Part shown: piece by piece, positions 29,542 to 37,629 of the stretch
How the letters are laid out: each line of letters starts with the position of its first letter
Position numbering within the stretch: the stretch's first letter is position 1
Origin: Massilia oculi
GTDB lineage: Bacteria > Pseudomonadota > Gammaproteobacteria > Burkholderiales > Burkholderiaceae_D
DNA length: 64,000 nt
Direction: 5' to 3'
Assembly (NCBI RefSeq): GCF_003143515.1
Contig: NZ_CP029343.1
Location: forward strand, 4,216,001-4,280,000
The notes under the pieces: model-generated
Told to the model about the DNA's origin: nothing
Seen by the model: only the letters and a program-made list of their open reading frames with translations
Database searches by the model: none
Position numbers and translations under genes: made by a program

Positions 29542-30492
29542 TCACAGCGCCGGGATCAGCACCTTGTCGATCACGTGGATCACGCCATTGCTGGCGCGGA
29601 CATCGACCGCCACGATCTTCGCGGGGTTGGCCGTCGTGTCGCGGATCGTGGGGGGCGTGCCCGACGCGATCGTGATGGACTGGCCGGCGACGGTGGCAAC
29701 CGGGGCGCCGAAGGGGATCTGGGTCGAGAGCACCTGGCTGCCGATGACATGGTAGGTCAGCACCGTCCGCAGCTGCGGCGTCGTCAGGTTTTGCGGGGCC
29801 GCGGCAAAAGCGGCGTTGGTCGGCGCAAAGACCGTGAACGGACCGGCTCCCGCCAGCGTGCCCTGCAGGTCGGCGGCGACCACGGCGCGTACCAGCGAAT
29901 CGAACTGTGGATTGGCCTGGGCCATCTGGACCACGTTCAGCACGCCGGGCGGCACCAGCACCTTGTCGACCGCATGGATGACGCCGTTGCTGGCCGGGAC
30001 GTCCGGCGTGACCACGTTCGCGGTCGTCAGCACCGCGTCGGTGATCTTGACACCGCCCGTGAAGTCCAGGCGCAGGGTGGCGGGTGCGTTGGCGTACGCA
30101 TAGGCCGTCGCTTGGGAGGAGCCTCCGGCGCTGAGGTCGGCGGCGGTCTTCCTGCTTCCGAGGACATGGTAAGTCAGGATGCTGCGCAATGCGCTCGCTG
30201 GCAGTGCGTTGACCATGGCGGTGGCGTCCGTGAACCCGAGGCGGGTGGCCAGGGCGGCGAATGCCTGGTCGGTTGGCGCGAAGACGGTCAACTGCGCGCC
30301 CGGATCGGTCAGCGTGGTGCCGATGCCCGCCTTGGCCACGGCCGCCGACAGTGCGGTGAATCCTCGCGCGTTCGCCACTTCAGCCAGATTGCCCATGACT
30401 TGTTGCGGGTCGTCATCGTCGCTGCCGCAACCGGCCAGCCCCGCCAGCGCAACGCACACCAGACCAGCCTTCAGAAAATTCCTGACATCCAT
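29542..30492 (-). CDS. Fasciclin (FAS1) domain lipoprotein
   Basis: A 316-residue lipoprotein: the signal peptide ends in the lipobox LAGLAGC with Cys22, followed by an Asp-rich stretch. Two FAS1 domains follow (about 33-170 and 175-316), each with TVFAPTD/TNxAF, ILTYHV and a NGVIHxxDKVL end motif. FAS1 domains mediate adhesion to surfaces or matrix. The first in-frame ATG is far upstream, but the start at 30492 has AGGAGA seven bases before it and gives the signal peptide. It lies on the opposite strand between flhA and flhF and looks like an insertion into an otherwise continuous flagellar cluster. Confidence 0.92.
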   Translation of the reverse strand: MDVRNFLKAGLVCVALAGLAGCGSDDDDPQQVMGNLAEVANARGFTALSAAVAKAGIGTTLTDPGAQLTVFAPTDQAFAALATRLGFTDATAMVNALPASALRSILTYHVLGSRKTAADLSAGGSSQATAYAYANAPATLRLDFTGGVKITDAVLTTANVVTPDVPASNGVIHAVDKVLVPPGVLNVVQMAQANPQFDSLVRAVVAADLQGTLAGAGPFTVFAPTNAAFAAAPQNLTTPQLRTVLTYHVIGSQVLSTQIPFGAPVATVAGQSITIASGTPPTIRDTTANPAKIVAVDVRASNGVIHVIDKVLIPAL

Positions 30493-31117
30493 TTTGTTTC
30501 TCCTAAGGTCAACATACGTGTCGTCAATTGAACCGATAATGAACCATGATGGAATGGCGGATGCATCATGGTGACCCGCGCTGATCCTTACCGGTACCCG
30601 CCACAGACTGTATTCCCAATCAGGAAAATGACAAGATCGTCCGATTGGAAGCCGGTTCAATGTCGATTCAACCATTGAAGCGAGGCTTGTCCGCATGGCG
30701 GTCCGCAACGGCGGGCGGAGCACCGGACACGCGCGTCAACCGATGGCGTGACGGCGGCGGCGACATGCGCGCGTGAATCGCCAGTCCCGGACGCCGGGGC
30801 GTGACGCATGGCCTTGTCGACGGCATTGCAACCGTCGAACCGGTCTGACCATGATGGTTTCGCCCGCCATCGACAGGCGCTCCGCCCAACTGCTTGGACC
30901 TTCCCGCGAGGGAAAAGATCGCTCAGCAGCCGCCACTGTGACGCGAATCCTGGCCTGCCACCCCGGCATCGTCTATCGTTTTTACCGATTCAACTGAAAT
31001 AGACCATTTTCCCCATCCTTTTCCCCTGATGGTTTCCTGAGGGCATCGTCAATAATGCTTCCTATCGACAGGCATCGTGCCCGTCATGCAGAACCAGATT
31101 GAAGCGCGGAGAACCAG
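30493..31117. other. FAS1 gene-flhF divergent intergenic region
   Basis: 625 bases without a supportable gene. The ends are moderately AT-rich, and the middle (30700-30900) has the base composition of coding DNA, but all frames there give Arg-rich translations. It should hold the promoter of flhF and of the FAS1 gene. I did not find a good sigma-28 site; a sigma-54 or sigma-70 site could not be assigned with confidence. Confidence 0.5.
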
Positions 31118-32509
31118 ATGAAGGTTAAGAAATTTACGGCAGCAACTTCCCGAGATGCATTGCGCAAAGTGCGCGAAGCCCTGGGGCCGGATGCCGTCAT
31201 CCTCTCCAACCGTCCGGTGGACGGCCAGGTCGAGATCCTCGCGCTGGACAACGACGACGTGGCCTCGCTGGCCGCGCCGGCCGTTGACTCGGAAATGGCC
31301 CAGCCGAAGCCCAACCTGCAGCTGCAGCATCTGGAAGACCTCGCGCCCGCACCGGCCCCCGCCGCCGCCCCGGCCTTCCTGTCGCGCCGCCTGCAGGACA
31401 GCGCCCCGGCCGCGCCAAGCGCGCCGATGGCGCCAGCCTACGCCGAGCCAGCCCCGACCTACGCCGAACGCCGCGCCCCGGCCGCGGAGCCGGCCATCGA
31501 CATGAGCGCCATGACCTCGATGATGAGCGCCGCGATCGCCCAGGCCAAGGAATCGGCCGCCGCCGAAATGAACGGCATGATGAGCGAGATCCGCGCCATG
31601 CGCGGCCTGATGGAAACCCAGTTGGCCGAACTGTCGTGGAACGCCACCGCCCAGCGCGAGCCGCACAAGGCGACCGTGCTGCGCGAGATGCTGGCCGCCG
31701 GTTTCTCGGCCACCCTGGCGCGCTTCCTGATTGAAAAAATGCCGGCAACCAAGGATGCCGCGGAAGCGATGCGCTGGGTCAAGAGCGTGCTGGCCCGTAA
31801 CCTGACCACCATCGGCAACGAAGACGCGCTGCTGGAGCAGGGCGGCGTGTACGCCCTGGTCGGCCCGACCGGCGTCGGCAAGACCACCACCACCGCCAAG
31901 CTGGCCGCGCGCTGCGTGATGCGCCACGGCCCGGACAAGCTGGCCCTGATCACCACCGATGCCTACCGTATCGGCGGCCACGAACAATTGCGCATCTACG
32001 GCAAGATCCTGGGCGTGATGGTGCACTCGGTGAAGGACGAAGCCGACCTGCGCATCGCCCTGAAGGAACTGCGCAACAAGCACACCGTGCTGATCGACAC
32101 CATCGGCATGTCGCAGCGCGACCACATGGTGGCCGAGCAGGTCGCCATGCTGTCCGGCTCGGGCGCCGACGTGAAGCGCCTGCTGTGCCTGAACTCGACC
32201 TCGACGGGCGAGACGCTGAACGAAGTGGTGCGCGCCTACCAAGGCAGCGGCCTGCACGGCGCCATCATGACCAAGATGGACGAAGCCGCATCGATCGGCG
32301 GCGTGCTCGACGTCGTGATCCGCCAGAAGCTGAACCTGCACTACATCTCGAACGGCCAGCGCGTGCCGGAAGACCTGCACGTGGCCGACCGCGCCCTGCT
32401 GGTCGACCGCGCCTTCCGCAACCGCGGCAATGCAACTGCCGACGCAGACATGCCGCTGATGATGGCCGCTGCACAAACCGCTGGCGCGCGCGAGGTGAAC
32501 CTTGGCTAG
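31118..32509 (+). CDS. flhF: Flagellar biosynthesis GTPase FlhF
   Basis: A 463-residue SRP-type GTPase that directs flagellum number and polar placement. The N-terminal B domain (MKVKKFTAATSRDALRKVREALGPDAVILSNR split by pattern) is followed by an Ala/Pro-rich linker with repeats such as AYAEPAPTYAER, a helical N domain, and the G domain with P-loop GPTGVGKTTTT from residue 249, TTDAYRIGGHEQL, IDTIGMSQRD and TKMDEA. Its stop overlaps the flhG start by 8 bases, and both act as a pair in flagellar positioning. Confidence 0.96.
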   Translation: MKVKKFTAATSRDALRKVREALGPDAVILSNRPVDGQVEILALDNDDVASLAAPAVDSEMAQPKPNLQLQHLEDLAPAPAPAAAPAFLSRRLQDSAPAAPSAPMAPAYAEPAPTYAERRAPAAEPAIDMSAMTSMMSAAIAQAKESAAAEMNGMMSEIRAMRGLMETQLAELSWNATAQREPHKATVLREMLAAGFSATLARFLIEKMPATKDAAEAMRWVKSVLARNLTTIGNEDALLEQGGVYALVGPTGVGKTTTTAKLAARCVMRHGPDKLALITTDAYRIGGHEQLRIYGKILGVMVHSVKDEADLRIALKELRNKHTVLIDTIGMSQRDHMVAEQVAMLSGSGADVKRLLCLNSTSTGETLNEVVRAYQGSGLHGAIMTKMDEAASIGGVLDVVIRQKLNLHYISNGQRVPEDLHVADRALLVDRAFRNRGNATADADMPLMMAAAQTAGAREVNLG

Positions 32510-33323
32510 TTTCGATTTCGACCAGGCCGAAGGCCTGCGTCGCATGCTGCAGGGCCCGCGTCCGCGCGTGGTCACCTTCCTCTCGGCCACGCCTGAAGAC
32601 GACAAGGGCGCCATGCTGGTCAACCTGGGCGCCTCGCTGGCCCAGACCGGCAACGACGTGCTGATCGTCGATGCCTGCGAAGTGGAATACGGCGTCGCGC
32701 GCCGGCTCGGCATGAACCGCAGCGCCTCGCTGCTGCAGGTGGCGCGCCAGGAAAGCGCATTGAACCAGGTGATCCGCCCGGCGCCGCAAGGCTTCTCGGT
32801 GGTGCCGATGGGCGCTCCCGCGACGGCGGCCGAGGCGCGCCGCCTGGGCAATACCTTCGACGTGCTGGCGCTGCAATCCGGCATCGTGATCGTCGACGCC
32901 GAGCTCGGCCCGGACGGCGATTTCCCGCTGGCTTCGATGAGCGATTCCGAGATCGTGGTCCAGGTGTCCACCAGCGCGGCGTCGATCACGAATGCCTACT
33001 CGCTGGTCAAGCGGCTGTCGCAGCAACTGGGCCGGCGCCCGTTCGGCATCCTTGTTACCGGTGCGACAGAGGCTGAGGCCAAGGTGGTATACGATAATAT
33101 GTCAGCAGCAGCAACACGTTACCTTGCCGTCAAGCTCAGTTTCATGGGCTCGGTACCGGCCGACGAGTACTTGCACCGGGCCGCGCGCCTGGGCCGGGCC
33201 GTGGTCGACGCCTTCCCGCTGGCCGGCGCGTCGGTGGCGTTTCGCCAGCTGGCAGGCAAGTTCGCGCTGCACGCCATGCCGCAGTTCGGCAGGCAGGGGA
33301 GCGCGGCCCACTTTGGTTCGTAA
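32502..33323 (+). CDS. flhG: FlhG/FleN-type MinD-like protein with degenerate P-loop
   Basis: A 273-residue ParA/MinD-family protein that normally limits flagellum number by stimulating FlhF. The start is TTG, with GAGGTG six bases upstream and an 8-base overlap with flhF. The fold motifs are recognisable (VNLGASLAQTGNDVLIVDA, SGIVIVDAELGPDGDF, QVSTSAASITNAYSLVKRL), but the Walker A region reads TPEDDKG (residues 30-36) where KGGVGKT is expected: Lys35 remains, while the signature Lys, the glycines and the Thr/Ser are lost. The amphipathic C-terminal helix of typical FlhG is also unclear. It may not hydrolyse ATP and may work by binding alone. Confidence 0.88.
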   Translation: MASFDFDQAEGLRRMLQGPRPRVVTFLSATPEDDKGAMLVNLGASLAQTGNDVLIVDACEVEYGVARRLGMNRSASLLQVARQESALNQVIRPAPQGFSVVPMGAPATAAEARRLGNTFDVLALQSGIVIVDAELGPDGDFPLASMSDSEIVVQVSTSAASITNAYSLVKRLSQQLGRRPFGILVTGATEAEAKVVYDNMSAAATRYLAVKLSFMGSVPADEYLHRAARLGRAVVDAFPLAGASVAFRQLAGKFALHAMPQFGRQGSAAHFGS

Positions 33324-33369
33324 TCGACATCGGCAATAGCACACACGTAGAGAGAAGACTGACACCAGC

Positions 33370-34098
33370 ATGTACACGGTCAAAGGGAAAGCGGACAAGA
33401 ATTCTTTGCTGACGGAGCATATGCCGTTGGTAAAGCGCCTTGCCCACCACATGAAGGCCAAGCTGCCGCCTTCGGTGGAAGTGGATGACCTGGTACAAGC
33501 CGGCATGATCGGCCTGCTGGATGCCATCAACCGCTACGAAGACAACCACGGCGCCCAGTTCGAGACCTATGCGGTGCTGCGCATCCGCGGCGCCATGCTC
33601 GACGAGCTGCGCAGCAGCGACTGGATGCCGCGCAGTACGCGCCAGAACATGCGCAAGGTCGAGAGCGCGATGCACGAGCTGCAGCAGCGCCTGGGCCGGC
33701 CGCCGAGCGAATCCGAGGTGGCCAAGTCGCTCAAGCTCTCGCTCGAGGATTACCAGGACATGCTGGCCGACTCGGGCGGCCACCAGCTGCTCTATTACGA
33801 AGATTTTCATGACGACGACGGCGACGGCAACTTCCTCGACCGCTACGCGGTGGACGACAGCGACCCCTTGCGCGGCCTGATGGAAACCGATTTCCGCCAC
33901 GCGGTGATCGAGGCCATCGACAACCTGCCGCCGCGCGAGAAGCTCTTGATGGGCTTGTATTACGAAGAGGAGCTGAACCTGAAGGAAATCGGCGCCGTCA
34001 TGGGCGTCAGTGAATCGCGGGTGTCGCAGCTGCACACCCAGGCCGTCGCGCGCCTGCGCACCACCTTGCGAGAGCATATATGGACTGGGCCAGCGTAG
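33370..34098 (+). CDS. fliA: RNA polymerase sigma factor FliA (sigma-28)
   Basis: A 242-residue flagellar sigma factor that transcribes late flagellar genes and is held in check by FlgM. Region 2 is VEVDDLVQAGMIGLLDAINRY with YAVLRIRGAMLDELR, region 3 is PRSTRQNMRKVESAM with LGRPPSESEVAKSL, and region 4 is LPPREKLLMGLYYEEELN with the helix-turn-helix MGVSESRVSQLH. The gene follows flhG by 46 bases, and its last 19 bases overlap the MotA-type gene. Two matching target promoters are in the window (before flgM and flgK). Confidence 0.97.
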   Translation: MYTVKGKADKNSLLTEHMPLVKRLAHHMKAKLPPSVEVDDLVQAGMIGLLDAINRYEDNHGAQFETYAVLRIRGAMLDELRSSDWMPRSTRQNMRKVESAMHELQQRLGRPPSESEVAKSLKLSLEDYQDMLADSGGHQLLYYEDFHDDDGDGNFLDRYAVDDSDPLRGLMETDFRHAVIEAIDNLPPREKLLMGLYYEEELNLKEIGAVMGVSESRVSQLHTQAVARLRTTLREHIWTGPA

Positions 34099-34823
34099 GC
34101 GGCCTGGTGCTGGCGATCGCCGGCATCTTCCTCGGCTACACGCTCGACGGCGGCAGGTTTGCATCGCTGATGCAGCCGGCCGCCTTCGCCATCGTCGTCG
34201 TCGGCACCTTCGGCGCCGTGCTGCTGCAGAGCGAGCCGCGCACCTTCCTGCGCGGCCTCGGCATGCTGCGCTGGGTCTTCGTGCCGCCCAAGAACGGGCG
34301 CCAGAAGCTGTCGCGCGACATCACTCTGTGGAGCCAGACGGCGCGTCGCGACGGCCTGCTGTCGCTGGAACAATACATGAACAAGGCCGACCCGTTCGTG
34401 GCCAAGGGCCTGCGCCTGGTGGTGGACGGCATCGCGCCGGACAAGCTGCGCAGTTTGCTGGAACACGAGATCAACGGCTATGAATTCGCCCAGCGACAGG
34501 CGGCGCGCATCTGGGAATCGGCGGCCGGCTACGCGCCGACGATCGGCATCCTGGGCGCCGTGCTGGGCCTGATCCATGTGATGGAAAACCTGTCCGACCC
34601 GGCGCGCCTGGGTTCCGGCATCGCGGTCGCTTTCGTGTCGACCGTGTACGGCGTCGGCCTGGCCAACCTGTTCTTCTACCCGGTCGGCAACAAGCTCAAG
34701 GCGATCGTCAACGACCGGGTCTCGCAGTACGAGATCCTGGCCGAAGTCTTCGCCGACCTGGCCAGCGGCGACCACGGCCGCGTGGTCGACGAACGCGTCG
34801 CCAGCCTGCTGGCGCGCCACTGA
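34080..34823 (+). CDS. motC: Flagellar motor stator protein, MotA family (MotC)
   Basis: A 247-residue MotA/TolQ-family stator subunit. Membrane helices lie at about residues 5-22, 32-50, 148-172 and 180-200, with a cytoplasmic loop of charged residues between helices 2 and 3 and the conserved Pro-rich turn AAGYAPTIGILGAVLGLI. Placement directly after fliA and before a MotB-type gene matches the MotC/MotD stator of pseudomonads and relatives rather than motAB next to flhDC. The start overlaps fliA by 19 bases, so expression is coupled to the sigma factor. Confidence 0.92.
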   Translation: MDWASVGGLVLAIAGIFLGYTLDGGRFASLMQPAAFAIVVVGTFGAVLLQSEPRTFLRGLGMLRWVFVPPKNGRQKLSRDITLWSQTARRDGLLSLEQYMNKADPFVAKGLRLVVDGIAPDKLRSLLEHEINGYEFAQRQAARIWESAAGYAPTIGILGAVLGLIHVMENLSDPARLGSGIAVAFVSTVYGVGLANLFFYPVGNKLKAIVNDRVSQYEILAEVFADLASGDHGRVVDERVASLLARH

Positions 34824-34838
34824 CGGGGGACCCAGGTC

Positions 34839-35594
34839 ATGGCCCGCAAGCGCTACGACGACGACGTCCCGCAGGAACACCACGAGCGCTGGCTGATCTC
34901 CTACGCCGACCTGATCACCTTGCTGTTCGCCTTCTTCGTGGTGATGTACGCGATCTCGATCGTCAACGAGGGCAAGTACCAGGTGCTGTCGGACGCCCTG
35001 GGGGACGCCTTCGGCGGACGCGGCGCGGCGACCCAGGTGAATACCAACGTCGAGCCGGTGCTGCCGCTGTCGCACATCATCAACCGCAAGCGCAACGAGG
35101 CCGCCCGCCGCGAGCAGGAGCGCATGGGCGTGATGGCGCGCGAGCTGTCGGCGACCCTGCTGCCGCTGGTGAAATCGGGCCAGGTGCGGGTGACCCAGAA
35201 TGCGCGCGGCATCAGCGTCGAGATCAATGCCAGCGTGCTGTTCGAGCAGGGCCAGGCCTTGCTCGACCCGGAAGCGCGCGAAGTGCTGGGCGCCGTGGCG
35301 GGCCTCTTGAAGGACGATACCCACCGCATCGAGGTCGAGGGCCATACCGACGACGTGCCGATCGCCAGCCCGGTGTATCCGTCGAACTGGGAGCTGTCGA
35401 CCGCGCGCGCATCGAGCGTGGTGCGGCTGTTCATCGACAACGGCCTGCCGCCGGCGCGGCTGTCGGCGATCGGCTTTGCCGACACGCGGCCGGTCGCGCC
35501 GAATACCGACATCGCCGGGCAGACCCGCAACCGGCGGGTGGCGGTGACCATCCTGGCGGCCCTGCCTGAAACAGGCGGTAACATACTGCCCTGA
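34839..35594 (+). CDS. motD: Flagellar motor stator protein, MotB family (MotD)
   Basis: A 251-residue stator subunit with one membrane helix. Asp24 in SYADLITLLFAFFVVMY is the proton-channel residue by position. A plug and helical segment (about 75-125) lead to the OmpA-like peptidoglycan-binding domain (about 130-245) with VEGHTDDVPIASPVYPSNWELSTARA split by family pattern and GFADTRPVAPNTD. It follows motC by 15 bases and completes the stator pair. It is the last gene of block 1. Confidence 0.94.
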   Translation: MARKRYDDDVPQEHHERWLISYADLITLLFAFFVVMYAISIVNEGKYQVLSDALGDAFGGRGAATQVNTNVEPVLPLSHIINRKRNEAARREQERMGVMARELSATLLPLVKSGQVRVTQNARGISVEINASVLFEQGQALLDPEAREVLGAVAGLLKDDTHRIEVEGHTDDVPIASPVYPSNWELSTARASSVVRLFIDNGLPPARLSAIGFADTRPVAPNTDIAGQTRNRRVAVTILAALPETGGNILP

Positions 35595-35691
35595 ACCAGA
35601 ACGAGATCTCATGTCATAATCGGAAGGCCGTTGCCGCATTCGCGGCGGCGGCTTGTCAAACCGTGATGGCCCCGTGTCGGGAGGAGGCGAA

Positions 35692-36195
35692 ATGCATGTC
35701 AAACGAAGCATGCCGGCAGCTGTGCTGGCGACGTTGCTGGCGCTGGGCGGCCTGGTCGGCGCGGTCAAGGCCGTGGAGGCCAAGGTGAACGTGCATCACC
35801 GGCTCGAGGTGGAGACCGGCGCCAAGTCGGTCAAGGTGCGGGTGCTGATCGAGAACCGCGGCGACCAGTCGGTATGGATCCCGCGCGAGATCGCCCTGGG
35901 CGACGACCTCACCGCCCCGCGCTTCAACCTGCGCACACCCGGGGAAGAACTGGCCTATACCGGCCGCATGGTCAAGCGCGCCGCGCCGGGCCCGGCCGAC
36001 TACCTCGAGGTCAAGCCGCAGACCACCCACCTGAACACGATCGACATCACCCAGGCCTATGCGTTCAAGCCGGGGCAGCATAGCTACGAAATCCGCTATG
36101 CGGGGCCGTGGCTGTCCAGCCTGGGCAAGCTCGATGCGGCCAGCATCAAGAGCAGTCCGGCGATTCCGGTGAAGTTTTCGTTTACGCAGCGCTAG
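35692..36195 (+). CDS. Secreted protein resembling the N-domain of the neighbouring M35 protease
   Basis: A 167-residue protein with a signal peptide (AVLATLLALGGLVGAVKAVEA). The mature part is a single beta-rich domain that shares with the adjacent protease the core KRAAPGPxDY, the preceding Y-x-GR, and a following YEIRY/YTIRY strand. No catalytic motif is present. GGAGGAGG lies three to four bases before the start. It ends 75 bases from the protease gene, which runs toward it. It could be an inhibitor, a pro-domain acting in trans, or a remnant of duplication; the sequence alone does not decide. The name of the domain family is not known to me beyond its presence at the N-terminus of peptidyl-Lys metalloproteases. 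Confidence 0.8.
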   Translation: MHVKRSMPAAVLATLLALGGLVGAVKAVEAKVNVHHRLEVETGAKSVKVRVLIENRGDQSVWIPREIALGDDLTAPRFNLRTPGEELAYTGRMVKRAAPGPADYLEVKPQTTHLNTIDITQAYAFKPGQHSYEIRYAGPWLSSLGKLDAASIKSSPAIPVKFSFTQR

Positions 36196-36212
36196 ATCAT
36201 CGTTTTCTGAAA

Positions 36213-36245
36213 CGTAGGGTGGATGGCGCAGCCGTCCACCCTACG
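36213..36245. repeat. REP-like inverted repeat, copy 2
   Basis: CGTAGGGTGGA (36213-36223) pairs with TCCACCCTACG (36235-36245), an 11-bp perfect stem, with inner GGC-GCA-GCC. It lies between the convergent ends of the secreted-domain gene and the M35 protease gene and is the best conserved of the three related elements. Confidence 0.75.
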
Positions 36246-36270
36246 GGTATCGAACATCCGGTGTCCGCCA

Positions 36271-37320
36271 TCATTGCTGCACCGGCGTATTCTCCCCAAA
36301 ATACTCATGTGAATCGGCGTTGTTGATCGCCCGCTCCGGCGCCGATCTCGCCAGTTCGGCGGCGCCGGCCTGGCCGTACACGTGGTCGTCGGTCGCCGCC
36401 ACCACGTCGAAATGGCTGAGCTCATGCAGCAGGGTGCCGCCGCGCGAATCGGTGCCGGTCACGGCCGCGGCCCAGAATGCCCTGCACACCCACACGGTGT
36501 ACGGCCGCGCCGGATACACGTACGCAAAATACGGCTCGTCGCAATCGCAATCGATCCTGACCGGCTTGTTCTCGAACGCGTCCTTGATGGCCGTGAAATT
36601 GCTCGTGACCTTGGCGCCGCGCGCGGCGTCCAGTGCGCCGAACCAGGTCGAGTAGCGCTCGCCATACTGCTTGCCCGAGGTGAGATAGGCATGGCTGTCG
36701 ACCGTCATCGCGCGTCCCGCATCCATCGCTGTCACCAATTGCTCCTGCTGGGCGTTCGAGCAGTTGGCGTAGCTCAGGCCGGCGCCGCCCGGTTCCGGCG
36801 CCATGCCGGCCGGCTTGGCGCCGCGCGGCAGGCGGCCGTCGACCCAGATGCTGACCGGCTTCGACACCAGTTCGCCGACCACCGGCTGGACACCGGCGCC
36901 CGGCGCCGGCATGGCCGCGCTGTGGTAGCGGATCGTGTAGTTGCCGGTCACGCTCATCTCGTACAGCCGCGACAGCTCCACCGTCTTGCTGAGCGAGGCG
37001 CCGGGATCCAGGCGCACGTAGTCCGACGGGCCGGGCGCCGCGCGCTTGATGCGCCGGCCGAGGTAGCGCACGGGCTGGCCGTCGCGCCGCACCTCGAACA
37101 AGGGCGCTTCCACCCCATCCAGCGGCGTGCGCCAGCGCAGCAGGTGCGCTGTGGCGCCGGTCGTGTTGGTGAGGGTGACGCGCACCATCACGTCGTCGCC
37201 ACGCTCGACGGTGGGCTTCACCGGGGTGACGGTGACCTCGACGGCGGTTGCGCCGCCGCAGGTAAGCGACAGCACCAGGGCCGCGACGGCGGCCGACGGA
37301 AGGATAGGGTGGGGGGACAT
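36271..37320 (-). CDS. Secreted M35-type metalloendopeptidase (peptidyl-Lys type)
   Basis: A 349-residue secreted zinc protease. A signal peptide (ILPSAAVAALVLSLTCGGATA) is followed by an N-terminal beta-rich domain (about 30-160) and the catalytic domain (about 175-349). The zinc motif is H299-E-L-S-H303 in GTLLHELSHF, and the downstream Asp in NADSHEYF is in place for the third ligand of the aspzincin (deuterolysin) clan. YANCSNAQQ and the Cys pairs DCDCDEPYFAYVYP resemble peptidyl-Lys metalloendopeptidases, which cut before lysine. The start at 37320 gives the signal peptide and has GGAG upstream; a longer in-frame form to 37398 is less likely. The N-domain resembles the whole mature part of the facing gene. 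Confidence 0.88.
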   Translation of the reverse strand: MSPHPILPSAAVAALVLSLTCGGATAVEVTVTPVKPTVERGDDVMVRVTLTNTTGATAHLLRWRTPLDGVEAPLFEVRRDGQPVRYLGRRIKRAAPGPSDYVRLDPGASLSKTVELSRLYEMSVTGNYTIRYHSAAMPAPGAGVQPVVGELVSKPVSIWVDGRLPRGAKPAGMAPEPGGAGLSYANCSNAQQEQLVTAMDAGRAMTVDSHAYLTSGKQYGERYSTWFGALDAARGAKVTSNFTAIKDAFENKPVRIDCDCDEPYFAYVYPARPYTVWVCRAFWAAAVTGTDSRGGTLLHELSHFDVVAATDDHVYGQAGAAELARSAPERAINNADSHEYFGENTPVQQ

Positions 37321-37629
37321 GGCAGGCTCCAGAAATGATGGCGATTCCCCACTGTCACCCCATCCATGCGCCGCATCTTGTTCTGGTGCAACGTCCATCG
37401 CTTCTCTTCTTAAACGAGGTCAATGGGCTGGCGGATACTAAGACAAATAAACAACAGATCATGAATCAATGACGGACCGCCAGGAAGCTATTTGCTATCA
37501 TGCAACTAAGATATCCAGCAGGTTATTAATTCTTGGTCAAGATGATTGGCCAGAGGCGTTTCCCATGATTACCCAGACGAGCAGTGGTACGACCAGGTCG
37601 GTGCGGTTCTTGCAGGCGCGGAGGACGGC
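37321..37629. other. M35 protease / oxygen-sensor gene intergenic region
   Basis: About 300 bases between divergent genes. The central part (37420-37540) is strongly AT-rich for this genome and should carry the promoters. An in-frame TTG at 37546 could extend the downstream gene by 28 codons, but has no ribosome site. Confidence 0.45.

Noticed and set aside
37546..37629. Longer form of the globin-GGDEF-EAL protein from a TTG at 37546
   Set aside because: No ribosome site precedes the TTG, while the ATG at 37630 has GGAGG at good spacing and matches the start of other globin sensors.
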